DNA of 64,000 nucleotides from Blastomussa wellsi (lineage: Eukaryota > Cnidaria > Anthozoa > Scleractinia > Plerogyridae). Positions within the stretch are counted from its first letter, which is position 1. Each line of letters begins with the position of its first letter. The notes beneath the pieces were generated by a model, which saw only the letters and a program-made list of their open reading frames with translations, made no database searches and was not told the DNA's origin. The position numbers were made by a program, and so were the translations under genes. The stretch covers positions 3,296,317 through 3,360,316 of the forward strand of contig OX393570.1 of assembly GCA_947652115.1 (NCBI GenBank), in the 5' to 3' direction. This document shows, one piece after another, positions 50,622 through 61,100 of the stretch.

Positions 50622-50998
50622 CTAAGGTGCATTCTCAGAGGGGGATTTGCGCGTCAAAGTGTCATCTTTAGGGAATGCCTGTACAAAGTTCTTCACGGAG
50701 TTCATGTCCTGATATAATCGAGTTAGATCAGAAGTAGGATTGTGCTCATCCACAGCCTCTGTCAACAGGGCACTTGGGCTGTCATGGCGAAGCACCTTCT
50801 CAAGTTGAATGTAGTAACTAGCTGTATGTGTGCTGTAGGCGGTTTCTGGGTAAGCATGCATTCATGGCCTGGGACTGATGCCCTAGCAACGGTCCCTGGG
50901 AGAGTTGTCCAGCGAACTACCCGTTCCCGAAATGATGCAGCTGCCGCCATTGGGTCAAAATCGGGCGAAATCTCCCAATCAGGTACCTGGAATTGCTG
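50622..50998 (-). pseudogene. Unrecognised coding remnant with a probable frame break
   Basis: Reading the minus strand, one frame from about 50998 encodes 'PDWEISPDFDPMAAAASF' and then 'RERVVRWTTLPGTVA'. After about 50855 sensible protein continues in another frame ('PETAYSTHTASYYIQLEKV', 'VDEHNPTSDLTRLYQDMN') to a TAG at 50622. An acceptor-like 'gtattcag' precedes the first part. I do not recognise the family. It could be a dead transposon or host fragment with a one-base shift, or two exons with a small unusual intron. Confidence 0.35.
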
Positions 50999-51330
50999 AA
51001 TACATTGTCTTTTGGATGGCGGCTAAAGGGAAAACATAGAAAACAAAAAAAAAGAAGAAACGAAGAAAAACGGGTGAGAACCAGAGTCCCCCAGGGACCA
51101 GCGAAGGGCAACAGTCCCGGCGCAACTGCAAGAGTCGGGCACAAAGGGCTTTAGAGAGCCCTGGGACAATTGACCCCACTGGACTTAAGGGACGAGAGGC
51201 ATCTAAGCGTAAAAATGCACAGAAAAAGGGGTACAACAGATAATTAATTTGGACACATTTTATTTCAGCTCAAATAGCATACGAGGAGAAAAGGTGTACA
51301 CGAAAAAAAATACTTCAAATTAAGTCAAAG

Positions 51331-53160
51331 TCAATTAGAGGTCTGACGGCAGTTTCGGGCCATGTGCCCAAAACGGTGACACTTGTAACACCTGACATTT
51401 CTTGCCGTTGACCTCTGGGTACCCCCAGCCCCGGGGTATGGCCATTCCTGAGGGGGCCTGGGGTATGTTGGAGCACCATTTCCGGATTGCTGATGGGATA
51501 CCACGGGCTTGTACATTTTGGCGACAGTCTTGGCGACTTCCTTCTCGATGTCGCTTCCCAAGATGTGTGTCACGAGATCACCCAGTCTAGGGCCGGGAGG
51601 CAGCTTCTTGCAATTAGTAAGAACCGCAGTATACGTTCTGAGATCAGGGTGTGCTGAACGGCGACCAACATCCTCCAGATGCTCCAAGGCCCCAATTAAC
51701 GCGTAGGGGTCAAAAGCTTTGGGTGGACGGGATGCTAGCTGACGGACCATCAGCAGGGCCTGATCGACCATTGATGTCTGAGCTGCCTGCACTACTTGAT
51801 CGCGGAGCTGTCTAACTTGATCCTAAGCAAAATACAAAGATTGGCGTTTAGTCGGTTATAAACAGAATTCACGTCTCTATTACTCATATCAAACACTCAA
51901 GTCAGCCAATCCCGACAGCAAGGTTTATATTTAGTATAAACAACCCCTATTGGATTACACAACACAACATCAAAATCCCTAGTGAGGAAATATGGTAACT
52001 CGGAAACTGAGCGAGGCTATAAATTTACCCACCCCTCAAAAATGATGAGTTAACCTCAAGCACATAAGGAACAGGACCGCGAGCAGCATTCATGCTAAGG
52101 CAGAGTAATCACAAGCCCAAATAAACAATAGGCGAAGCACCCGAATCTCAATTATCGGGAGCTGCAAAAAATTTGACGAAGAAACAAATTCAGTATTTAG
52201 GACTGGAGTAAGTGGATTCAATAAACAGGCTCCAAGTAGTTTAACAAGACTGATTAACAACAATGAGCGTGTCCAGTCATAGAGTAAAATCAATCGAGTA
52301 CAGAGTTCAGATACCAGTAAAATAATCTTGCCTAGACGGCACCAGAGATAAATTAAAATGCATTCCCAGCCCGAGAGGCCTAATGATACGTTTCAATTTA
52401 CCGACTACGAAGCTCAGTTGGCACCAGCCCCACCTAACTGGGACATAATATAACTTCACTTAACGCATGTCCAGCCCGAGAGGCCCAAAACAAATAAATT
52501 TCCCTGAACACGAAGTCCAGTAAAAGGCCAAACATACCGAGATGGCACCTGAAACACATTCAGTAAACGTGCCCAGCCCGAGAGGCCCACACTAGAATTA
52601 ATTTCCCTGAACACGAAGTTCAGTAAAGGCCAAACACACCTAAATGGCACCTGAAAGACATTCAGTAAACGTGCCCGGCCCGAGAGGCCTAAAACTAGAA
52701 TAAATTTCCCTGAACGCAAAGTTCAGCAAACGCCAAACAGACCTAAATGGCACCTGAAACACATTCAGTAAACGTGCCCAGCCCGAGAGGCCCAAAACTA
52801 AGATAAATTCCCCTGAACACGAAGTTCAGTAAACGCCAAACACACCTAAATGGCACCTGAAACACATTCAGTAAACGTGCCCGGCCCGAGAGGCCCAAAC
52901 TAGAATAAATTTTCCTGAACACGAAGTCCAGTAAACGCCAAACATACCTAAAAGGCACCTGAAACACATTCAGTAAACGTGCCCGGCCCGAGAGGCCCAA
53001 AGAAACATTCTTCGCCGAACACCGAGTTCAGCAGTGACCAAAACAAGCATACAGATATAGCGAAGCGGTGAACCGAAATATAGTAAAGCAACTAACATGA
53101 CCCAAGACCAAACTGCGACTATAAACAAGATGAATAAGGGATATTTACCTCTAAATTCAT
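51331..53160 (-). CDS. Small CCHC zinc-knuckle (gag-like) protein
   Basis: Exon 1 (53160-53149) encodes 'MNLE' up to a 'gtaaat' donor. Exon 2 (51822-51331) follows a 'tttgcttag' acceptor and encodes 163 residues to TGA, giving 167 residues. The C-terminus carries one retroviral-type zinc knuckle, C-X2-C-X4-H-X4-C ('CYKCHRFGHMARNC', about residues 149-162), which binds single-stranded nucleic acid in known families. The middle ('RLGDLVTHILGSDIEKEVAK') resembles a gag-like helical region, followed by a Pro/Gly linker. No protease, reverse transcriptase or integrase is found nearby, so it is either a domesticated gag-like gene or part of a non-autonomous element. A degraded relative of its 5' part at 48540 shows the unit has been duplicated. 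AATAAA on the minus strand near 51267 could end the transcript. Confidence 0.6.
52330..53030. repeat. Seven-copy 103-bp satellite inside the zinc-knuckle gene intron
   Basis: 'gcccgagaggcc' recurs near 52369, 52473, 52577, 52679, 52780, 52883 and 52985. Each unit also carries 'cctgaacacgaagttcagta' and 'tggcacctgaaacacattca'. The first units are the most diverged, the middle ones nearly identical. Confidence 0.9.
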
Positions 53161-53310
53161 AGCTTGCTGCGGTTGCGCTTGCTGAGCTGGTTGTTGTGGC
53201 CGTTGAGGTTGTGCCGGAGCCGGAGCCAGTGGAGCCGGTGGAGCTGGTGGGGCCGGCGGACGTGGAACTTGAGCCACAAACGAGAGAACAGTAAACGAAC
53301 AAGCTTCGAA
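53149..53310 (-). other. Open Pro/Gln/Ala-rich frame upstream of 'MNLE', lacking a start codon
   Basis: The frame of 'MNLE' stays open upstream for about 50 codons, reading Pro/Ala/Gln-rich sequence ('PPAPPAPPAP', 'QQPAQQAQPQQA'). It meets an in-frame TAA without any ATG. It is either a translated part with a non-ATG or spliced start, or a transcribed leader. Confidence 0.5.
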
Positions 53311-53363
53311 CTGGCGGCCGTGAGTTTACGGGAAAACAGGAGGACACGAGGTGGAACAACGCA

Positions 53364-53371
53364 TATTTATA
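53364..53371 (-). promoter_or_regulatory. TATA box of the zinc-knuckle gene
   Basis: 'TATAAATA' on the minus strand, about 205 bases upstream of the 'MNLE' ATG. The flanking region is conserved in the decayed copy at 49260-49320. Confidence 0.45.
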
Positions 53372-53519
53372 CTCTTGAATATATTAACCAGAGCGAGTCA
53401 CATACTTTCCGTTACATTCCAGCGCTTAATCAGCTCCCGTTGGGAACATTGGCCAGTCTGAATAGCGCGATGAACGCCAGTTGGCGAGAGGTTGTTCGCA
53501 GGTTAAAAGTAATGTTTTG

Positions 53520-54178
53520 CTGACGAAGCTTTACATCAACAAATTTGTAAGTAAAATCAACCCAAATCTGAATGAAAATTGAGTCAAAGAATCAAATAAT
53601 GAAAATTGAGTAAATTCAAACGTTCACAACACGTTTTGATAGGCAATATATGGCAGACTCTTGTTTACAAGACGAGAAAAGCTAAAATCTGAAAATCTGT
53701 GAGGAACATGCGAATGGTTTCCGTCTCTTTTTCTGCTGCTTTGCAAGTGAAAATTGTTGATCACGCGATACAAAATATGTACCACGTGATGCATGTTCAA
53801 TCACCGTGAAGAGAGGAAAATCTTGGGTGTCGCGGTCTACAGGGAAAAGTTCTACTTGCACTCAACTGACACCTTCCCGACTTTCACCATTTCGACATTC
53901 TTGCCAAAATTATCACGTTGTCCCGTTCAGATCACATATAAAGTTTACCCGCTCGCACAACTTTACTATTGAAAAATCTTGTTGTGCTCGTCTTAGAATC
54001 TAAAGGCCTCAAATAAAATTAACGACGGCATATTATTCAAAAATCAAGAGTCTTTTATTGTTTTGTCTTCAACAAAAACACTATATAATTATTTCTATGC
54101 AACACAACCTTCGTCTTCTATGCTGACGAAGTTTAGCTACAAGGTCTAAACATACACAGCGGCGTTCGATGTAACACC
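53520..54178. other. Intergenic stretch, nothing recognised
   Basis: AT-rich sequence between the zinc-knuckle gene promoter and a MITE. No coding frame, repeat or RNA gene was seen. Confidence 0.5.
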
Positions 54179-54423
54179 TTAGAGCGAGTTTCATTCGAGT
54201 GCCTTAAAACCAAAACCAAAGTAATAAGGACGGAAACAATCCAGTGATCCATTCAAAACTCGAAGACACAAATTACACGGAGCTAACACAAAGCGAGGGA
54301 AAACGTGCACGCGCGAGCCACGATTGGTTTTGGTTTTACTTCTGATTGGTTCAAAAAGCGTAGTAATAGAAAACCATGACAATTCACTAATTCCTTTCGA
54401 CACTCAAGTGAAAACCGCTCTAA
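54179..54423. mobile_element. MITE, TTAGAGCG family, copy 5 (complete)
   Basis: The best copy in the window. It begins 'TTAGAGCGAGTTTCATTCGA' and ends 'CACTCAAGTGAAAACCGCTC' plus TAA, giving imperfect terminal repeats of about 20 bp with perfect TTAGAGCG tips. 245 bp, non-coding, so mobilised in trans if at all. Confidence 0.8.
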
Positions 54424-54846
54424 AAGCTTGTCAAAGCCTCATCAATGTGCTGTTTGTGCCCAATTGCGTTCGCTTTTTTTTCAACAAGTTTCAAAAGCTG
54501 CTATCCTGCGATTACATTTGTCACCCCACTGTTCTGTTTCTGCTAAATAATGTATATTTAAGGTTAAATTTAAGCTTCATGACTTTATCCCACGTCGTTT
54601 TATGAGGAACCGATTTAACCATCATGTTTTAAATCATGAATTCAAAAAATATAGGAAACAAAAGGTCGTGACTATAAGTGACTTGATTAACCTTCAAGAG
54701 CCAAAGAAAGGCGGAAACTTGTAGAAATTATTAACTTTTTTCTAGTTACCAGCCTAAGAGTACGACAGCCAAACCCAACAGGGAAAAACGGTTCTTATCT
54801 TGCAAAAAGAACTGTCGACATACGTACATAGTATTATTGCTCTGTT

Positions 54847-55120
54847 GTTCTAGTGGCTCCGTATCTTTCGGGACGGCTTACAAAGCATAAAGTTGCGCGT
54901 CTTTAAGTAAAGGTTTATTCAATACTACTCTTAGAATGGAAAGATATAAGTTGTTCAATTCATGTAACTAATTATTCGTGTAACTAATTCTACTGGGTCC
55001 GTTTCGTTTAGGACGGCTTACGAAGCATCAAATGGCACGTCCTAAGTGAAGTTTTAGTCAATACCGCTGACATAGTTGAAAGGTCAATTTAAAAGTTCTT
55101 TAATTCATGTACCTAACTCT
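54847..55120. repeat. Tandem duplication at the 3' end of gene C, two units of about 143 bp
   Basis: Both units carry 'gggacggcttac'/'aggacggcttac', 'aagcat', an AAGT-rich block and 'ttcatgta.ctaa'. The second unit runs up to the gene C stop codon (55113-55115). The first holds the minus-strand AATAAA at 54914-54919, the best polyadenylation candidate for gene C. Confidence 0.65.
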
Positions 55121-58100
55121 GTTGGCAACTCTGCTCCCTTGTACTTTTGCTGCTGTCTTTAACTTTATCTCTATCTCTATCTCGGATGCTGTCCCTGTCT
55201 CTGTCCCGGGTGCTGCCCCTTTCTCTGTATCGGTCTCCATAGCGTTGGCTTCCTGGATCTCTATCAGACGAGATCCTTCCACTCTTCCTATCTTCGTCAC
55301 CGTAGGTTGGCGTGCTACTACGTTGCTGAAAGTGGGCGGCATAGTCAGGCTCGGACTCCGTAGCGGCCTTGGTAGAAGCCTCCACTGTCTCCCCGATGTG
55401 GTCTTTGGGTTCGCTTGGCCTGCTTCGTCCGCCATGTGAGATCTCCTTGCTGAGGAGTTCTCCAAACTGAGAGTGGTCTTTGTCGGTTGACCTGGAGACG
55501 TCGCCATTGAGACTGCTTTCACTTGTTGAACGATACAGTCCGCCAGGCCTGTTCATCAATCCCTCTTGGTAAGACAGCATCAAACTGTGCTGGCGCTGCT
55601 TTCGGCGCTTATCTACATCTAAGATCAGAGTAGTCGACGCCTGGTCGCTGGGAACCGACATTGCCAACTGTTCTCGGAGCTGTTGAACTTGCTTTTCATA
55701 CTTCTTGACGAGATCGTCTTTGTCCTTAATCTTGTTCTTCAGAATATCTTGCTCGGCCTCCAGCTCAGCGGTTTTGATCTTGTTAAAGTTCATTTCTTCA
55801 ACAAGCTTGTTATCCAGCTTGGCATTGTCCTCTTTTAAGTGTTTGTTGTCTTCCTGTAGGATGCCATTTTGGTTCTGAGTGTCCCTGAGATTAGATTTGG
55901 CCGCATCCAGTTCCTCCTTCAGACTTTCCTGCTTCTTTTCTACATCCAACTTCTCTTGTTGCAGTTTTTCAATTCTGTCGTCTTTTTCCTGGGCCTCTTT
56001 TCTGAATGTTTCGCTCTGGTCTCCGACAAATCTCGTAATCTGTACAGCAAGCTGCTTCGAGTCATCATCAAATCGTTTTTTGTACTCGTCCAGTTGTTTC
56101 TTCAACTCGGCTTTGTCTTTCTTGGCTTGTTCTAAATTGTTTTGCAGCGTGTTGTTTCTGTCGTCCAATGTTTTGATCTGAAGGATCAAGCCATCTTTGT
56201 CTTTCCCAGAATCGCTTCCGCCATCGTTTCGTTCTAGCATATCTTGCAGTTCTTGATTCTCTTTCTCGAGTTCATTGATCTTGTTACTATCCATTTTGGC
56301 ATCGTGTTCAAACTGAGATAACTTGGTATGGAGAAAGTTGTTCTCGTCCTTCAGGTTATTGATTTTCTCATGCAAGTCATCATTCTCATCTCTCAGTGAT
56401 GACAGTTCGTATCCACCCTTCTGAATGTCACGCTCAAGCTGTGCTACTTTTTCACCAAGTTCTCTTATCTTCTTCTCTTTTTCGTTGTGAAGATCTCGTG
56501 AAGGCCGTCTAGCTACGGGTGCATTTCCGGTTCTCTTAAGTTCTCGTTCCAAATCAGCTTTTTCCTTCGCCAGTTTTTGTACTTGTGTCTCGAAATCCTT
56601 TATATCATCACGCAAGTCATTCAGCTCTACCTGAAGGTTGTCCTTTGCATCCAGCAAGTCTCGATTCTCTGTTCGTTGATCGTCATTGTTTTGATTTGCC
56701 AGGTCCAGCTCGTGGCGCAGATTTTCAACTTCAGCGTCCAGCTTCTTGATGTCCGCTTCGTCTTCTTTGCGTCGTCGTCTGGCCTCGGTCAGCTCTTCCT
56801 GAAGTCGGTTGTTTCTGTCCCGCTTGTCATCAAGCTCGTCCTGCAGCATTTTAACTTGATCTTCGGCCGCTTCTAACTCAATTTGCAGTTTGTCCTTGTC
56901 CCGTTTGATGCCATCCACATCGTCATCAAATAACATGGGTGGAGCGCTCTCGACCGTAGCTACTGCTTGCACCTGGATTATGTCATCGTTCTGTCTGTTA
57001 AGACTATCCTTCAGATCTGCATTCTCGCTCTGCGTATGTATCAGGTCATTTCGCATTTTCTCATTGTCATCCTTTGCCAGCTTGTGTCCAATTTCCAATT
57101 CATGCATTTTGATTTCTAACTGCTGCAGATCAAGCCTCAGTTCTTTGTTCTCCATCAGCAATTTTCGATTTTCACCTCTGACATCGTTCAACTCATCGCG
57201 GAGTTCTTGAATGTCTTTTTCCAGCTCTTCCTTGTCTTCTTTTAACGCGTTTATCTGGTAGGTGAGCTCGCTATTTTCTTTAATGACCTTGTTGTATGAT
57301 CCTTGTTGGTCCCAGGTTCCTTTCTTCAGTTGACGTATCTCATCTTTCAATTTATCGTTCATGTTGTTCACTTCAGCGACCATTTTTTCTTGTTGAGCTT
57401 CTTTTGTCTTAAGAATGTCAAAATCGTGCTCCAAAGTCCACAGTTTGCTTCTCAGCTTCTGAGCATCCTTCACGGCATCTGCCTTTTCATCCAGAGCTCT
57501 TTGAAGTGCTTCTGAGTCTCCTCTGATGTCGATGTTAACCGAGTCCAGTGGCCCAGAGTCGGTGAAATCCTGATTTTCAAGTTCGTCCTCCAACTCGGCA
57601 ATTCTTTTATCACGTTCAGCGAGATCGTCCTTCAAATCTCCGATTTCTTGTTCTTGGCTGGCGTTCGTCTTCTCGAGCTTTTTGATGAGTCCTTTGGCTC
57701 TCTGTAGCTCTTGTTCCAATGGCGAGAAATTATTTTTACGCCACTCCAGCATCTTGTCTTTGTCTTCCTTGTGCCTGTCTCTTGATGTTTGGAGTTTGTT
57801 TTTCAGCTCAGCTTCATTGTTCCCTAGCCGATGCAGCTCGTCTTCTAACATATCCTTTTCTCTCTTTTTCTCGTTGAGTTCGGCTTCTAATCTTGCCATT
57901 TTGGTACGGTAAGCAGCTGCATCACTCTTTGCCCTTTCCTTCTCGCGCAGTGCATCCTGGCAACTGGCCTCTAATTCTTGAAACTTCTTTCTACTGACAA
58001 CATCTTGATTTTGTTTGGGAATTTCCACTGTGTTCATCTGGTTTTGTAGGGCCTGCAATTTGTTCTTTAGAAGAGAAAGTTCATTTTCTGCTTTGTTCTT

Positions 58101-61100
58101 CTCGTATTTCAATTTCTCAAGTTCGACTTTCAGGTCGGAATTCTTCTTTTCCAAGCTGGCGTAGTCTTTCTTCAGTTTCTCTCTTTCCTCCTCGAGTTTG
58201 GCAAGTTTCTCTTCCAAGCGTTTAATTTCGCTGTCTTTTGACACCAACTGACGTCGTAGTTCTTCTCCATCCCTTTGAGCCTTCTGGTAATTTTTCTTCG
58301 ATTCTTTAAGAGTGGCTTGTAATTTGATAACTTCATCTTTTAGACGGTCTCGCTCTTCACGTAGTGTATCTGACGGACCAGACACTTGTGAAATCTTGAC
58401 ATCTTTCTCTCGGAGCTCGAGTTCTAGCCTCATCTTCTCATTACTAACATCCTGGTATTTTGCTCGGTACTCTGCTAGCTTGTTCCGCAGATCCTCTAGG
58501 TATGCATCACTAGATCCTGATTTTGGGACAATCGCAGTACTCTTGGCTGACAATTCTTTCCTCAGTTGCTCAATAATCGCCTGCAGTTCAGCAATTCTTC
58601 CTTGAAGGATCTTCTTTTCGTCGTTAGCAGCCTTTAAGCCAACGTTTGCGTCCTTTAGTTGACCACGGAGGGCGTCGATTTCCCTTCTTGCTGCCTTAAG
58701 CTTGTCCCTGGCGTCATCTACTTCACGCTGTGCTTCGTCTAGTGCTCGATCTCTCATTTCGATCTCTACCTCAAGCCCATCGGCTTTCATTTTGTACTCT
58801 TCTCGCTCAAGTTCTGTGTCATTTAACTTGCCTTCCATGTCTTCCAGAGCTCCCTGTAGTTTGCCAAGGTTGCCTTCAGTGACACGAAGATCCTTCTGGA
58901 GCTTTGCGTTCTCTCGGTCCTTCATGTCAACATCTTCTCTCAACTCCTCAATGACTTGCTTCAAGCGATCAGAGTCTTTACCACCGCTCTCTAAGATAGC
59001 GTAGAGCTCGTTAATTTTGCGTTGTTTTTCGATAACATCGTCATTCTTGTCAAGTAGATCCTTTTGAGCAGCATCTAGTTGTTGCTGCAATGCTCTGAGT
59101 TTGGCAAATCCAGCGGCTTGTTGTGCTTCAGCAGTGCTCAGCTTTGTCTGTGCATCTTGTAAGTCGTCTTTCAAGAGATCGATTTCACGCTCCGCTGATT
59201 GGTATTTATCATTCACAAGATTTAGTTCGTCTAGAGCTTCTGGAAACTTCTTTTCAAGCTCCTTTAGTCGATTTTCGTTATCTTTAAGATTTAATTCAAG
59301 GCGGTCGTTTTTGCCCTCTGAGTCCCCAAGCTTGTTCTTGTAGTCATTTAGTTGTTCTCGCAAAACGTCATATTCCATTTCTCCTCGTTTTAACTTCTCT
59401 TGGAGATCTTCATTTTCCTCTTCAAGGGCCCTTAAAGCATCTGGATCTGAACCGAAGTCAAATCCTGGAGCGGCTGCATATGTCGTTTCAACATTAGCGA
59501 CTTGCATCGGTGCAATGTTAATGACATCCTGCTTCTCTGCCAGTTTAACTTGGAGATCTGCAACCTCGTCTTCAAGCCTGTTTTTGGTGTCCTTTAAATT
59601 ATCTATATCCTTTTCATCTTGCTCGAGTTCCATGTTTAATTCGCCGATTTTGTCTTCCAGATCCTCGATCTTTTTACGATTAGTTTCGATTTGGTTCTTC
59701 AGCTGCCTTATCTCAGATTCGAGATCGTCGTTTTCTCTTTCTAACTCTTTTCTTTTCGCCATGGACTCGGCCAATTGATTCTCAAGATCTTCTATTTTCG
59801 ACATAGCCATTCTGTAGTCTTCCAAAGCACGATCTCTCTCTCCTTGCATGCGAGTAAGGTTTTTCTTCAGGTCGGCCAGAGTTGTTCGTCGAAGCTCGTT
59901 TAGTTCCTTTTGTGCCTTTGCCTTATCCTCTCTTAAAGCGTCGCATGTTTGTTGGCTTGATTTCAAACTGGATTCCAAGAATTCGACCCTTTGCTCCAGA
60001 TCGTTCCTTTTTCCTTGTAATCTCCCGACTACTGCATTGTGATCTTCCTTTTCTTTATCGTGAACATCTAATGCCAATCGAAGATGTACATGGTCCTCGT
60101 CAATGGCGAGCAGCTTGTCGTGTGTGTCCTCGAGACGGCGGTGGGCTTGGTCTAACTGACTTTGTAGGGATGAAATTTCATTCGCGTCCGCCACGGCCTT
60201 GGCTTCCAAAACCGTCAGCTGTGTTCGGGCTTCCATCAGCTCTTTTTTGGCATCTTCTTTTTCACGAATACTTCTTTCCAACAATTTTTTGGCTTCATCT
60301 TGCTTTCTCTGTAGCCCACTGACGTTGTGCTGAGCCTCGATCAATTTATCCTGAAAAATTTTAGCGTCAGCTTCTGCTCTAGGAATACGGTCTTCCAGAA
60401 GTTTCAGTTGTTCCCTTAACTGATCCTCACGGCCTTCGCTCTTCTTCAGCAGTGTCTCCAAGTCGTGAACTCTTTCATCAGGTGAACTGCGGATCCTTTC
60501 TTCTCTGAAGCTTAGCGGTGGTGCTGACTGAACGACAGACACGTTTGCCACAGCTGATTGCATACTATTGCCCATTTCCTGAAGCTGAATTTGGAGCTCC
60601 TTTACGCGATTTCGGTTGATTTCGTTTGCACTCTTATTGGCCTCTAGATCTTTCCTTAAGGAAGTGACTGTCTCCTCCAAAGTGCTGATTTTTCGTTTTG
60701 CTGCGTTGAGCTGCGAATCCTTGTCTTTCACATCTGTTTCTAACCGACTTATAATGCGATCTTTCTCTTTAAGCTTGTTACGACATTGTTCAAGCTCCGG
60801 CTTGATTTTCCTTAGTTTGCTCTCCAAATCGTCGACCTGACTTTGCAAATCATTTCTTTGCTTGGTCAGAGCCTTGTTGTTTGCCTCCGAAACGTTTAAC
60901 TTGTAAGACAACGCGTCCACGTCTTGTTGAAGCAACTCTTTTGCATCAATTTCTTCTCGTATGTCTTTTTGCAGGTCTTCGATCTTGCGTTTCTGCACTT
61001 TGTTACGGGAATCCAATTCTTTGTTTTCTGTTTCCAGCGTTTCATTTTTTGCCAATGCTGCTCTCAATTGTGGTCTTAAATCTTCTAATTCTTCTTCAAG

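Noticed and set aside
52330..53030. Possible CRISPR-like array (regular 103-bp repeats)
   Set aside because: The whole unit repeats with no unique spacers, in animal DNA; it is a satellite.
52970..53359. 129-codon Ser/Thr/Gly-repeat frame on the minus strand
   Set aside because: It is the other frame of the Pro/Gln-rich stretch, and its start lies upstream of the TATA-predicted leader. The frame joining the zinc-knuckle exon is the Pro/Gln one.
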